Assembly: GCA_035995205.1 (NCBI GenBank) | Contig: DASYKS010000041.1 | Coordinates: forward strand, 1 to 64,000 | DNA: 64,000 bases | Reading direction: 5' to 3' | Origin: DASYKS01 sp035995205 | GTDB taxonomy: Bacteria; Acidobacteriota; Thermoanaerobaculia; Multivoradales; UBA5704 | Part shown: positions 37,133 to 45,771 of the stretch, piece after piece | Numbering within the stretch: the stretch's first letter is position 1 | How the letters are laid out: every line of letters begins with the position of its first letter | Program-made: the position numbers and the translations under genes | The notes under the pieces: model-generated | Seen by the model: the letters and a program-made list of their open reading frames with translations, nothing else | Database searches by the model: none | What the model was told of the DNA's origin: nothing

Positions 37133-37222
37133 CGCTACTCATCTCTCCGGCCGGTCGATCACTTCGTAGCGATCGACGTTTGGGCTGATGTTAGCCGACC
37201 TGGACGCGGCCGATGAGTAGCG
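37133..37222. repeat. nested palindrome in a divergent promoter region
   Basis: CGCTACTCATC (37133-37143) and GATGAGTAGCG (37212-37222) form a perfect 11-bp inverted repeat. Inside it, GTCGATC (37154-37160) pairs with GATCGAC (37171-37177). It lies between the divergent dipeptidase and protease genes and could be an operator or a small extragenic element. Confidence 0.6.
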
Positions 37223-37296
37223 CCTGTCCGCACAAAGCCCTCGGCTCGCACCTTGCTGCATAGAAGTCTTCAACCTATTGCCTTAGGGAGAATCAG

Positions 37297-39966
37297 ATGA
37301 AAAGTGCGAGCTCATGGGGGAAGGTCTGCGTCCTGGCGGCCGGGGCGCTGTTGGCGGTATTGGCTACGGGCGCCTTGCAGGCGCAAGGAGACGCGGTCGG
37401 CGCGGTCGGCGCCGGGAAGATTGACGGCTGGGTGATCGAAAACACCCGGGCGGGCGCGCAGGCGGAGTTTTTCGTGGTGATGGCGGAGCAGGCGAATCTC
37501 GCGCCGTCGCGAGAGATCCCGGGCAAGCTCGGCAAGGGGCGGTTCGTCTACCACACCCTCTTCAAGGAAGCGCAGCGGTCGCAGAAAGCGATTCGCGCCG
37601 AGCTCGACGCGGGGGGTGTCGAGTATCGATCGTTCTATCTGGTCAACGCGATCCTGGTCAAAGGCGACCGGAATCTCGCGACGCGGCTCGCCGCGCGCCC
37701 TGACGTCGCGCGGATCGACGGCAACCCGGAGATGCGCCTGGCGCTGCCGCAGCCGCAAGAGCCGGAGCCGCTGGAATGGAACCCCGACTGGAGCCCGAAC
37801 TTGGCGGAAGGCCTGATTCCGCAGATCACCGCGGTCGAGCCGGGGATCAACTACGTGCGCGCGCCGCAGATCTGGAGCTTGGGCTATACCGGCCAGGGCG
37901 TCGTGGTCGCCGGGGCCGACACCGGCTACCGCTGGACCCATGCCGCGCTGAAAAACGCCTATCGCGGCTGGAACGGTACGACGGCCAGCCATGACTACAA
38001 CTGGCACGACTCGATCCACTCCGGTACCGGCCCTTGCGGCGCCAACGCCGCGGCCCCCTGCGACGACCAGGGCCACGGCAGCCACACGATGGGTACCATC
38101 GTCGGCCTCGACGGCGCGAACCAGGTCGGCATGGCGCCGGGTGCGAGATGGATCGGCTGCCGCAACATGAATCAGGGCGCCGGCACCCCCGCGAGCTATC
38201 TGGAGTGCATGGAGTTCTTCTTGGCGCCCTATCCGGTGGGCGGCACGACCGCCCAGGGCGACCCGAGCAAGGCCCCGCACGTGACCAACAACTCGTGGGG
38301 CTGCAACGCCGCCGAAGGATGCACGACGCCGAACATCCTGCTGACGGGAGTCACCAACACCCGTGCGGCCGGGATCTTGATGGAAGTCTCGGCCGGCAAC
38401 TCGGGGCCGGGCTGCTCCACGGTGGCCGATCCCCCCAGTTTCTACGATCCGTCGTTCACCACCGGAGCGCTCACCACGGGAACCGACTCGATCGCTTCCT
38501 TCAGCAGCCGCGGACCGGTGACGGCCGACGGCAGCAACCGCATCAAGCCCGACATCGTGGCGCCGGGCACCAGCACCCGCTCGTCTTACAACACCAGCGA
38601 CACGACCTACACGTCGCTCTCGGGTACCTCGATGGCCGGGCCGCACGTCGTGGGTGGCGTGGCGCTCCTCCTGTCGGCGTTCCCCTCGCTCACCGGCAAC
38701 CCCAACGGGATCGAGAGCCGCCTCACCTCGTCGGCCAAGCCGATCACTTTGACCTCCACCACCTGCGGCAGCGCGGCCGGCGCGGTACCCAACAACGTTT
38801 ATGGCTACGGCCGTCTCGACGTGGGCTGTGCGATTCCGGCGAAGGTTTCCGGCTCGACCTCGGTCTGCGCCGGCAGCCCGGCCACCCTCACCGTCAATCT
38901 CGTAGGCAGCGGCCCGTGGACGCTCACCTGGTCCGACGGCACCGTCCAGAGCGGTGTCGCCACCAACCCGGCGACCCGTATGTTGTCGCCCACCGTCGCC
39001 ACCACCTATTCGCTCACCTCCGTGTCGTCCACCGGCTGCAATCAACCGGGTGCGGGCAGCGCCACGATCAGCATGGCGCCGCCGCTTTCGAACACGACGA
39101 TCGCCGTCGCGGGCAGCACGACGATCGGCAGCCCCTGCCTGGGCGGTACGGCCACGGTGACCGACACCGGCGGCGGCACCAGCAGCCATCAGTGGGGATA
39201 CCGTACGGTCTCCGGCGGAACGATCACCAACCTCACCGGCCAGACCGGGACGAGCTACGTCCTCAACTGCGCGAATTTCCCCACCACCGGCAGCTACTTC
39301 CTGGTCGAACGCACGACCCCCGGCTGCGGCTCGACGCTGATCTCGAATGAGGTCCCGGTCACCGTCACCGCCGTGGCGCCGCCGACCCCCGTGACCGTGA
39401 TCTTCAATTCCGTGGCCGCGCAAGACGGCCGGCTCTGGGAAGTGGGGGAGACCAGCAACGTCGGCGGCGGAGGCAACTCGACCGACAACACCACCGCCGC
39501 GCTCCGCGTGGGCGACACCAATGTCGACGAGCAATACAAAAGCCTCGTCTCGTTCGACACCTCGTCGATCCCCGACACCGCGACCATCACCTCGGCCACC
39601 CTCCGCTTGGTGCGCGGCACTTCCTCCGGCACCAACCCGTTCACCACTCACGGCTCGTGCCTCGCCGACATCGTCACCGGAGGCTTCGGAGGATCGACCG
39701 CCTTCGCCTTCGCCGACTGGCAGGCGGCGGCCACGGCGACAGGAGTGGCCACGATGTCCAACCCGACCGCGAACGGTTCCGCCTCGACCGGAAACCTGAA
39801 CGCCGCGGGCCTCGCCGCGATCAACAAGACCGGCACGACGCAGTTGCGGTTGACCTTTACGCTGGATGACAACGACGACAGCGGCTACGACTACATCGGC
39901 TTCTACGCCGGGGAGAACGCGACGACGAGCAACAAGCCGCAGTTGACGGTGGTGTATACGCCGTAG
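37297..39966 (+). CDS. secreted subtilisin-like S8 serine protease with C-terminal adhesion-type domains
   Basis: An 889-residue exported protease. Signal peptide 1-30 (VLAAGALLAVLATGALQAQ). Residues 55-150 are an inhibitor-I9-like propeptide. The catalytic domain spans about 180-515: Asp208 (AGADTGY), His260 (DQGHGSH), oxyanion Asn near 331 (VTNNSWG), SAGNSG and Ser445 (LSGTSMAGPH). An insertion with many Cys (247-290, 304, 336-374) suggests disulfide stabilisation. Residues 520-600 and 600-695 are Ig/PKD-like domains. The end (about 700-889, RLWEVGETSNVGGG to PQLTVVYTP) is a DNRLRE-like beta-sandwich often fused to secreted enzymes. GGGAGA lies 7 nt before the ATG. Likely extracellular protein digestion. 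Confidence 0.92.
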   Translation: MKSASSWGKVCVLAAGALLAVLATGALQAQGDAVGAVGAGKIDGWVIENTRAGAQAEFFVVMAEQANLAPSREIPGKLGKGRFVYHTLFKEAQRSQKAIRAELDAGGVEYRSFYLVNAILVKGDRNLATRLAARPDVARIDGNPEMRLALPQPQEPEPLEWNPDWSPNLAEGLIPQITAVEPGINYVRAPQIWSLGYTGQGVVVAGADTGYRWTHAALKNAYRGWNGTTASHDYNWHDSIHSGTGPCGANAAAPCDDQGHGSHTMGTIVGLDGANQVGMAPGARWIGCRNMNQGAGTPASYLECMEFFLAPYPVGGTTAQGDPSKAPHVTNNSWGCNAAEGCTTPNILLTGVTNTRAAGILMEVSAGNSGPGCSTVADPPSFYDPSFTTGALTTGTDSIASFSSRGPVTADGSNRIKPDIVAPGTSTRSSYNTSDTTYTSLSGTSMAGPHVVGGVALLLSAFPSLTGNPNGIESRLTSSAKPITLTSTTCGSAAGAVPNNVYGYGRLDVGCAIPAKVSGSTSVCAGSPATLTVNLVGSGPWTLTWSDGTVQSGVATNPATRMLSPTVATTYSLTSVSSTGCNQPGAGSATISMAPPLSNTTIAVAGSTTIGSPCLGGTATVTDTGGGTSSHQWGYRTVSGGTITNLTGQTGTSYVLNCANFPTTGSYFLVERTTPGCGSTLISNEVPVTVTAVAPPTPVTVIFNSVAAQDGRLWEVGETSNVGGGGNSTDNTTAALRVGDTNVDEQYKSLVSFDTSSIPDTATITSATLRLVRGTSSGTNPFTTHGSCLADIVTGGFGGSTAFAFADWQAAATATGVATMSNPTANGSASTGNLNAAGLAAINKTGTTQLRLTFTLDDNDDSGYDYIGFYAGENATTSNKPQLTVVYTP

Positions 39967-40021
39967 AAGATCGGGATTACGACAGGGGTGTCGGCTGACT
40001 TGGCCGGCACCTCTCAGCTTT

Positions 40022-40081
40022 TCCCTGGGTGCGCGGGCCTCCGGCCCGCAGGTGCGGGCGAGACGCCCGCGTACCCAGGGA
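40022..40081. repeat. double-hairpin palindromic extragenic element
   Basis: The outer arms TCCCTGGGT (40022-40030) and ACCCAGGGA (40073-40081) are perfectly complementary. Two inner hairpins follow in a row: GCGGGCC-TCC-GGCCCGC (40033-40049) and GCGGGCG-AGA-CGCCCGC (40054-40070). It lies between the protease and the NB-ARC/TPR remnant and is a REP-like element. Confidence 0.75.
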
Positions 40082-40101
40082 GAGGCGCGAAGGTTGTCGC
40101 G

Positions 40102-41620
40102 CTACCGGCCCTCCAGCCGGGCGCGGATCGCCTCCAGCTCTGCCGCGTGCTTTTCGGCATCCGGGTGATTGAGTTCCTGGAGGAAATCGACGCAAAATTG
40201 CATCGGCTCGACCGCTCGAGCGAGCTCCCCCAGTTTCTCGTACGCCTCGCCCAGATTCCACGAAGCGATTCCCTCGCCGCGCCGGTCGCCGATCTCGCGA
40301 GTGATGGCGAGCTGCTGCTCGTAGTGTTCGATCGCGCATCGGGTTTCGCCGAGGTCGGCGTAGGCGAGGCCGAGGTTTCCGAGGGCGACCCCTTCTCCGA
40401 GTCGATCACCGATCTCGCGATCGATGGCGAGGTGCTGTTCGTGATACTCAACCGCACGCCGGATCTCGCCGAGGTCAGCGCAGGCGAGGCCAAGGCCTCC
40501 GAAGACGCTCGCCTCGCCTCGCCGATCGCCAATCTCGCGGGCAATGATGAGCTGCTGCTCGTAGTACTCGATTGCGCGCCGAGTTTCACCGAGGCCCCTA
40601 TGGGCATTGCCGAGGTTTCCGAGGGCGTTACCCTCGCCCCGCTGAGAGCCAATTTCGCGTGAGATAGCGAGGTACTGTTCGTGGTACTCGATCGCGCGCC
40701 GGAATTTGCCGAGATCGCCGTAAGCGAGGCCAAGGCATCCGAGAGCGTTGCCTTCACTGCGCCGGTCGCCGATCTCGCGGGCGATGGCGAGAGCTTGGTG
40801 GTAGATCTCGATCGCGCGCCGGGTTTCGCCAAGTTTGGCGTAGGCAATCCCGAGGTTGCCAAGGTGGCGTCCCTCGGCTTCCCGATCCTGGGTCCTCCGT
40901 GCTCCTTCCCTTCCTGCTTCAAGCCAATTGATCAACTGCCGAGGTGGTTGGCGCAGACCGAGAACCTGTACACCCGCGGTCTGGTAATCGCTCGCGAGCC
41001 GCGCGGCTTCTTCCCTCAACTGGAGCTGCTCGGTCGCCCACGCCTGCCCGGCTGCGATCTGATGCCGTTCCCGATCGAACAGCGCGAGGCCCGCGAGAAC
41101 GTGCTCGTTGCCCTTTTCGTAGAGGCGATCCGCCTCTCTGAGCACACCGCAATAGTGTTCCGCATGCCGCACTTCTCCTCGCGTCTTCTCTTCCTCCGCC
41201 AGCCGCGACGCCGCGAAAGCCCGCGAAAGGTCGTGGAGCTTGTAGCGCCCGTCCGTCCCTTCGATCAGACTCCCGCGCACGAACGCGCCGAGCGTTTCGT
41301 CCGTCTCGTCCTCACCCAACCCCCACACGGCCCCCGCTGCCGGGGCGTCGAAGTCTCCGGCGAAGACTGCGAGGTGGCGGTAGCGCTCTCGAAAAGCGTC
41401 AGTAAGAAGGGAAAAGCTCACTCCGAGAACTTTCCCTCCAATCGCCGCCCGCTCTTTTTCCCCACCCAGACGCTTTTCATACGTCTCGACCGTCAAGTCC
41501 GGCCGCTCCACGAGCGTACCCGCCGCGACTCGCAACGCGAAGGGGAGATACCCGCATAGCCGCGCAATCTCGCTCGCTCGATCCCCGATCCTTTCCGCGA
41601 TCGCGAGTAGCAGCTCACTA
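40102..41620 (-). pseudogene. NB-ARC/TPR protein remnant, 5' end lost and cut by IS630
   Basis: The surviving part encodes about 500 residues. It opens with an NB-ARC C-terminal segment (ERIGDRASEIARLCGYLPF, the GLPL-type motif), continues through an AfsR-like winged-helix region (LAVFAGDFDAPAAGAVW, YKLHDLSRAF) and ends with at least six TPRs of about 40 residues (GNLGIAYAKLGETRRAIEIY and variants). The P-loop and Walker B half is absent. The reading frame continues across the IS630 insertion: joining 41618 to the DNA after 42787 gives PPVTSELLLAIAERIGD, but a stop codon (near 42880) follows within about 40 codons. So the gene lost its 5' end in addition to the insertion. Intact relatives are STAND-type signalling or regulatory ATPases. 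Confidence 0.75.
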
Positions 41621-42785
41621 GTGTAGTGCGCCCGATTTGTTGAACCTTAAGCGTGACTCGTTCGTATCTTCCTATGGGAGGATTCAAAGATGCGAGTCGC
41701 GCCGGAGATTCTGCTTTCCCCCGAGGAGAGTCAGCAGCTGGAGAAGTTCGCGCGCGGTCGGAGCACTCCTGCCCGGCTGGTCCAGCGAGCGCAGATTGTT
41801 CTATTGGCTTCCGAGGGCAAAGAGAACCGGGAAATTGCTTCGGAGCTTGGAATCGTGCGACATACGGTGGGCCGCTGGCGCAGTCGATACGCTCAGTTGG
41901 GTCTGGCCGGAATTGAAAAGGACTCTCCGCGGTCGGGGCGTCTGCCGACGATCACCGAGGAAGTCATTCAGGAGGTCGTTCGCAAGACGACCCAGGAAAC
42001 CCCGAGCGGCGCTACCCACTGGAGCACCCGCAGTATGGCCAAGGCCACAGGTTTGAGCGCCGCGACCATTCGCCGGATTTGGCGGCGGCACGGTCTCAAG
42101 CCTCATCGGGTGCGAACTTTCAAGCTTAGCAACGATCCTCGTTTTGTCGAAAAGCTCGAAGAGGTCATCGGGTTATACCTGAACCCTCCGGAGCATGCTC
42201 TCGTCCTGTGTGTAGATGAGAAGTCCCAGATTCAGGCTCTTGATCGAACCCAGCCGGGTCTTCCGATCAAGAAAGGCCGCTGCGGGACGATGACTCACGA
42301 CTACAAGCGCAACGGCACCACGACGCTATTCGCAGCCTTGAACACGCTGGACGGAAAAGTGATCGGGAGCTGTATGCCCAGACATAGACATCAGGAGTGG
42401 CTGAAGTTTCTCAAACAGATCGTTCGAGAGACCCCGGCGAAGAAGCAGATCCATCTGATCGCCGACAACTACAGCACCCACAAGCACGCGACGGTTCTTC
42501 GATGGTTGGATCGGCACCCCCGGATCCATCTCCACTTTACGCCCACCAGCGCCTCCTGGCTCAACATGGTGGAGCGCTTCTTCCGAGATCTGACCGAGAA
42601 GCAGATTTCCCGAGGTGTTTTTCACAGCGTTTCGGAACTTGAGACCACGATCTTGAGTGCGATCGAACAGCACAACATCGAACCCAAACCGTTCATCTGG
42701 ACTGCCAAGGCATCCGACATCCTCGAGAAAGTCACCCGAGCCCGCCGGAGCCTCGATAAGGTCGCATCCGCTTGACGCACTACAC
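41621..42785 (+). mobile_element. complete IS630-family insertion sequence
   Basis: A 1165-bp element with ends GTGTAGTGCG (41621-41630) and CGCACTACAC (42776-42785), perfectly inverted, and a TA dinucleotide on both sides (41619-41620, 42786-42787). TA target duplication is the hallmark of the IS630/Tc1-mariner superfamily. It carries a single intact transposase gene, so it may still be active. It inserted into the NB-ARC/TPR gene. Confidence 0.93.
41690..42775 (+). CDS. IS630-family transposase
   Basis: A 361-residue DD35E transposase. Residues 11-75 form a helix-turn-helix (REIASELGIVRHTVGRW), 80-140 a second winged-helix region, and 165-310 the RNase-H-like catalytic core with Asp176 (VDEKS), Asp259 (LIADNYSTHK) and Glu295 (NMVERFFRDLT), giving the 35-residue spacing between the last two. 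Length and order are normal for the family and the frame is open throughout. GGAGG lies 8-10 nt before the ATG. The gene fills almost the whole insertion sequence. Confidence 0.95.
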   Translation: MRVAPEILLSPEESQQLEKFARGRSTPARLVQRAQIVLLASEGKENREIASELGIVRHTVGRWRSRYAQLGLAGIEKDSPRSGRLPTITEEVIQEVVRKTTQETPSGATHWSTRSMAKATGLSAATIRRIWRRHGLKPHRVRTFKLSNDPRFVEKLEEVIGLYLNPPEHALVLCVDEKSQIQALDRTQPGLPIKKGRCGTMTHDYKRNGTTTLFAALNTLDGKVIGSCMPRHRHQEWLKFLKQIVRETPAKKQIHLIADNYSTHKHATVLRWLDRHPRIHLHFTPTSASWLNMVERFFRDLTEKQISRGVFHSVSELETTILSAIEQHNIEPKPFIWTAKASDILEKVTRARRSLDKVASA

Positions 42786-43017
42786 TAGTCACTGGGGGCG
42801 TCTCGACAGGTTTGAAGGCGCCGAATACCGGAGGATCGTCGTGCCGCTGCTGGGTACTGAAAGTGTGGTGAGTTTGGCTAATATCTATGTTCTACGCTAA
42901 TTTGTCAAGGCTCGGCTTAACAGCTTCGAGAAGCCCTTTTCTTTTGGCTGCCAGCAGGAGGCCTAAGCGCGCCGCGTTTGGGAGATTCAGAACGGCACGT
43001 TGGAGTACACTATTGGT

Positions 43018-43254
43018 ATGGCTACGACGCTGACCCTGTCTATCCCTACGGACGAGGAGCTTCACAAAGCTCTCCAAGCGCGGGCCTTGCTGCAAGGCAA
43101 GACCGTCCCGGATCTGGTGCAGGAAATCCTCAGCGAAGCATTACAGGAGCGCCCGCTGGGGGAACGAATCGGGCATCTGCGAGGGCAACTTCACCTCCAG
43201 CAGGATTCCGATCCTTGGCGCGAGTACCTTCGGAAGAGTAACTTTCGTCCTTGA
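43018..43254 (+). CDS. putative ribbon-helix-helix antitoxin
   Basis: A 78-residue protein placed directly before a PIN-domain toxin with a 4-bp overlap. The N-terminus TLTLSIPTDEELHKALQARA is a strand followed by a helix, as in RHH antitoxins, and the C-terminal third (HLQQDSDPWREYLRKSN) would be the toxin-neutralising tail. ATG at 43018 is used; another ATG 18 nt upstream is possible, and neither has a strong ribosome-binding site. The pair would be autoregulated by the antitoxin. The 230 bp upstream of it, back to the IS, show no gene other than the NB-ARC fragment. Confidence 0.65.
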   Translation: MATTLTLSIPTDEELHKALQARALLQGKTVPDLVQEILSEALQERPLGERIGHLRGQLHLQQDSDPWREYLRKSNFRP

Positions 43255-43685
43255 GAGCCTGGATCCTCGACACCGGTCCCCTGATCGCCTACCTCGACCC
43301 GTCGGAGAAGCAACACGCCCGGGTCGCGGCTCGGATCGACGCCTTTACCGGACAGCTCCTCACCACCACAGCCGTCATCACGGAAGCAATGCATCTTTTG
43401 GCAACGAACCGCAGAGGCCCTGCCCTCTTGGCCGAGTTCGTCGCGGAAAGCGGCCTTCAAGTTTTTGATTTTACTGAAGCTGCCGCGCTGGCCGAAGCCG
43501 CTCACAGAATGGAGAAATACGCCAACGTGCCGATGGACTATGCCGATGCCACGTTGGTGCTGCTCGCCGAGCGTCTAAGCGTCTACGAGATCTTGACGCT
43601 CGATTACCGCGGCTTCACCGTTTTCCGCTTGTCGTCGGGTAAGAGTTTCTCGATGGTACTGCCGCATCCGGGGTCCGACAGCTGA
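43251..43685 (+). CDS. VapC-like PIN-domain ribonuclease toxin
   Basis: A 144-residue PIN nuclease. The acidic residues expected to bind Mg/Mn are in place: Asp7 (ILDTGP), Glu45 (VITEAMHLL), Asp96 and Asp99 (MDYADATLV), and Asp118 (TLDYRGF). Translation starts at TTG 43251, overlapping the antitoxin stop TGA, which implies coupling. Family toxins cleave tRNA or rRNA and arrest growth until neutralised by the partner antitoxin; the target here is unknown. The convergent PNP gene lies 32 bp downstream. Confidence 0.82.
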   Translation: MRAWILDTGPLIAYLDPSEKQHARVAARIDAFTGQLLTTTAVITEAMHLLATNRRGPALLAEFVAESGLQVFDFTEAAALAEAAHRMEKYANVPMDYADATLVLLAERLSVYEILTLDYRGFTVFRLSSGKSFSMVLPHPGSDS

Positions 43686-43716
43686 CCGAATCCGTTTAAC
43701 GAGTACCGATCGCCCC

Positions 43717-44565
43717 CTACCCCTCCAACCCTGAATCCTCCAAAAGCGCCTCCAGCAGCCGGTGAAGCTTCGCCGCCGCGGCTTTGCCTGCGGCCAGAAC
43801 CTCATGGTGATCGACCGGCCCATCCGTAAGTCCCGCGGCAGCATTCGAAACCAGCGACAGGCCCAAGCACCGCAAACCCATATGGCGGGCGGCGATGATT
43901 TCTAGGACGGTGGACATTCCAGTGACGTCGCCGCCGAGCTGGTGATAGGCGCGGACTTCGGCTGGGGTTTCGTAGCAGGGGCCGGAGACGCCGAGGTAGG
44001 TTCCTTCGCCGATCAGGATGGCTAGGCTGCGGCCGGTTTCTTGGGCGCGCTCTCGGAGGCTCTGGTCGTAGGCCTCTCCCATGTCGGGGAAGCGCGGCCC
44101 CCAAGAGGCGGGGAGATCGCCGCGCAGGGGATTGAGCCCCGAGAGGTTGATCTGGTCGCGGATTGCCAGGAGGTCGCCGGGACGCAGGGCGGGATTCAAG
44201 CCGCCGGTCGCGTTTGTGAGGATCAGGACGCGGGCTCCGAGGAGGCGGCCGAGGCGGATCGGGAAGGCTACTTCGTGGGCCGAGTAGCCCTGGTAGCTGT
44301 GGAGGCGACCGCGATAGTAGAGGACCGGGCGATCGGGGAGAGGAGCGAGGATCTCGACGGTATGGGGGTGCCCCTCGATCGCGTGGATGGGGAAGGGCAT
44401 CAGTTCGGCGAGCGGAACCGGGCCGTGCGTCGGCTCCCCGAGATCGACCGCCAGACCGGAGCCTGACACCAGCACGATTCCTGGCCGGGGCCATCCCCGC
44501 GCGTCCCAAGCTTCGACCGCGGCGTCGAGCTCGGCGCGGTAGTCGTACGTATCGGATGTGAACAT
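43717..44565 (-). CDS. purine nucleoside phosphorylase (trimeric PNP type)
   Basis: A 282-residue cytoplasmic enzyme cleaving purine ribonucleosides with phosphate to base and ribose-1-phosphate. Typical motifs of the PNP/MTAP family: GSGLA (35-39, phosphate loop), YYRGRLHSYQGY (83-94), NATGGLNP (118-125), the base-binding SGPCYETPAE near 195-204, GMSTVLEI near 216-223 and SNAAAG near 240. I start at MFTSDTYDYR (44565); the open frame extends upstream but only as basic, family-unlike sequence overlapping the neighbouring gene. It acts in purine salvage. It is a single gene, divergent from the Cys-rich peptide gene. Confidence 0.93.
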   Translation of the reverse strand: MFTSDTYDYRAELDAAVEAWDARGWPRPGIVLVSGSGLAVDLGEPTHGPVPLAELMPFPIHAIEGHPHTVEILAPLPDRPVLYYRGRLHSYQGYSAHEVAFPIRLGRLLGARVLILTNATGGLNPALRPGDLLAIRDQINLSGLNPLRGDLPASWGPRFPDMGEAYDQSLRERAQETGRSLAILIGEGTYLGVSGPCYETPAEVRAYHQLGGDVTGMSTVLEIIAARHMGLRCLGLSLVSNAAAGLTDGPVDHHEVLAAGKAAAAKLHRLLEALLEDSGLEG

Positions 44566-44682
44566 GGGGCGTGATGGTACCGCAGGTGTGGCGCTGCGGC
44601 CCGAGCGCGTTCCCTTGCGTCGCGCACACTCTCTATTGTGGGAGACGACGATTTCGTCAATCCTGGACAAAGGAGGCTTCCG

Positions 44683-45048
44683 ATGTCGAATCCGATGAGT
44701 CCCCAAAAGTTCGGACGTTTGGGCGGCGGAGTGCTGTGCCTTGGTCTGGTGGTCCTGATGGCGGTATGGGTTTGCGGTCCCGCAAGGGCGGAGAGCGCGC
44801 AGATCCTCCTGAAGGTGGGGACGACGGACGCGGTGCCGGCCGGGGCGGTCTGTGCAGCAGTTACGTCCTCGCTCACCCTGCCTGAGCCGATTCAGCTCGC
44901 GACCCAAAAGTGCTGCCTCGATGACTGGCAGCCAGGACCCTGCAACCCCGTAACTCAAAAGTACTTCAGCTTGTGTACCACCGGATCCGGTTGCTCGCAG
45001 TGCGGCACCTTCAGTTGCGTGCCGAACACCACCATGTGCCTTCGGTAG
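44683..45048 (+). CDS. small secreted cysteine-rich protein, 121 aa
   Basis: Unrecognised protein. The ATG at 44683 has a strong AAAGGAGG upstream. Residues 12-36 are a signal peptide (GGGVLCLGLVVLMAVWVCG..ARA), so the mature chain is about 85 residues and contains nine Cys in a dense C-terminal pattern (KCCLDDWQPGPC, LCTTGSGCSQCGTFSC, MCLR). Disulfide-stabilised extracellular peptide is the natural reading; a toxin, bacteriocin-like or adhesion role is conjecture. An odd number of Cys leaves one free or available for pairing with another chain. No export or modification genes are nearby. Confidence 0.65.
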   Translation: MSNPMSPQKFGRLGGGVLCLGLVVLMAVWVCGPARAESAQILLKVGTTDAVPAGAVCAAVTSSLTLPEPIQLATQKCCLDDWQPGPCNPVTQKYFSLCTTGSGCSQCGTFSCVPNTTMCLR

Positions 45049-45092
45049 TCCTTCGGATCAGACCGGCCGAATCCGTTTCCGGCCGGGACCGC

Positions 45093-45108
45093 ATCTGAGC
45101 TATCGTTC
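45093..45108 (+). repeat. 16-bp direct repeat, left copy
   Basis: ATCTGAGCTATCGTTC recurs exactly at 45772-45787. The two copies flank the ParE-type toxin-antitoxin pair, and looser similarity continues on both sides (CGCC and GAG after it). Confidence 0.8.
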
Positions 45109-45209
45109 GCGCCACACGAGCGGGGCCGGTCGACCCGGCCCTGCGTTCCCTTCTGAGCCCGTCGGGGCCTTCGCGTTCCCCGCTCGAAGGTTCGCCCGGC
45201 CTACCCCGC

Positions 45210-45226
45210 ATACTTCGGAGTATCAT
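45210..45226 (+). promoter_or_regulatory. candidate operator and -10 of the antitoxin gene
   Basis: ATACT-TCGG-AGTAT (45210-45223) is a dyad overlapping a -10-like TATCAT (45221-45226). Only 7 bp separate TATCAT from the antitoxin ATG and no ribosome-binding site is visible, so a leaderless, autoregulated message is plausible. No good -35 is seen. Confidence 0.45.
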
Positions 45227-45233
45227 CTGCACC

Positions 45234-45455
45234 ATGCAAATCGCCACGGGAACCGTCGTCGACGGGAAGATCGTTCTGGAAGGGGTTTCCCTCATCGAGG
45301 GAGCGGTCGTAGCCATCGTGGCCCGCGGCGCGGACGAGGGGTTCTCGCTCACGGAAACGGAAGAGGATGAGCTTCTCGCCGCCATGGCCGAGATCGAACG
45401 AGGCGAATACGTCACGCCTGAAGAATTGCTGCAGTCGTTGCCGCGATCCGGCTGA
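45234..45455 (+). CDS. putative antitoxin of a ParE-type module
   Basis: A 73-residue protein beginning with a strand-rich AbrB/DUF-like part (QIATGTVVDGKIVLEGV, VVAIVARG) followed by an acidic helical tail (TETEEDELLAAMAEIERGE, TPEELLQSL) suited to bind a basic toxin. It lies 2 bp before a ParE/RelE-like gene. This layout is common for small antitoxins of ParE-type pairs. It probably represses its own promoter through the dyad at 45210. Confidence 0.7.
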   Translation: MQIATGTVVDGKIVLEGVSLIEGAVVAIVARGADEGFSLTETEEDELLAAMAEIERGEYVTPEELLQSLPRSG

Positions 45456-45457
45456 GC

Positions 45458-45757
45458 ATGGCGTTGCGGGTCAAGATCTCCGCCCGAGCAGCGAGCCATG
45501 TACGGAAAGCGGCCGAATGGTGGGCAGAGAATCGCCCGGCCGCTCCTGGAGCGATCGGCGCTGACTTCGGGGAAGCCGTCGCGTTGCTGGCCGAACAATC
45601 AGGTATCGGTGCGAAGTATGAGGGAGCGCGGACCCCGGGCGTAAGGCGCCTGTTCCTCAGCCGGGTCGGGTATTTCATCTACTACAAGGTCGAAGACGGC
45701 ACTCTCCAGGTTCTCGCGTTGTGGCACGCGAGCCGCGAGCGCCAGCCGAATCTGTGA
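45458..45757 (+). CDS. ParE/RelE-superfamily toxin
   Basis: A 99-residue protein with the ParE fold signature: VKISARAASHVRKAAEWW at the start (strand-helix), a helix containing FGEAVALLAE, GARTPGVRRLFLSRVGYFIYYKVED in the central strands and a terminal LQVLALWHASRERQP strand with the usual Arg. ParE toxins poison DNA gyrase while RelE cleaves mRNA; the lack of clear RelE catalytic residues favours the ParE branch. It is cotranscribed with the antitoxin just upstream, and flanked by 16-bp direct repeats. Confidence 0.82.
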   Translation: MALRVKISARAASHVRKAAEWWAENRPAAPGAIGADFGEAVALLAEQSGIGAKYEGARTPGVRRLFLSRVGYFIYYKVEDGTLQVLALWHASRERQPNL

Positions 45758-45771
45758 ATCTAACGGCAGGA

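Noticed and set aside
37312..39651. A 779-codon open frame antisense to the subtilisin-like protease
   Set aside because: The + strand has signal peptide, propeptide and a complete catalytic triad; the antisense is a GC-driven shadow.
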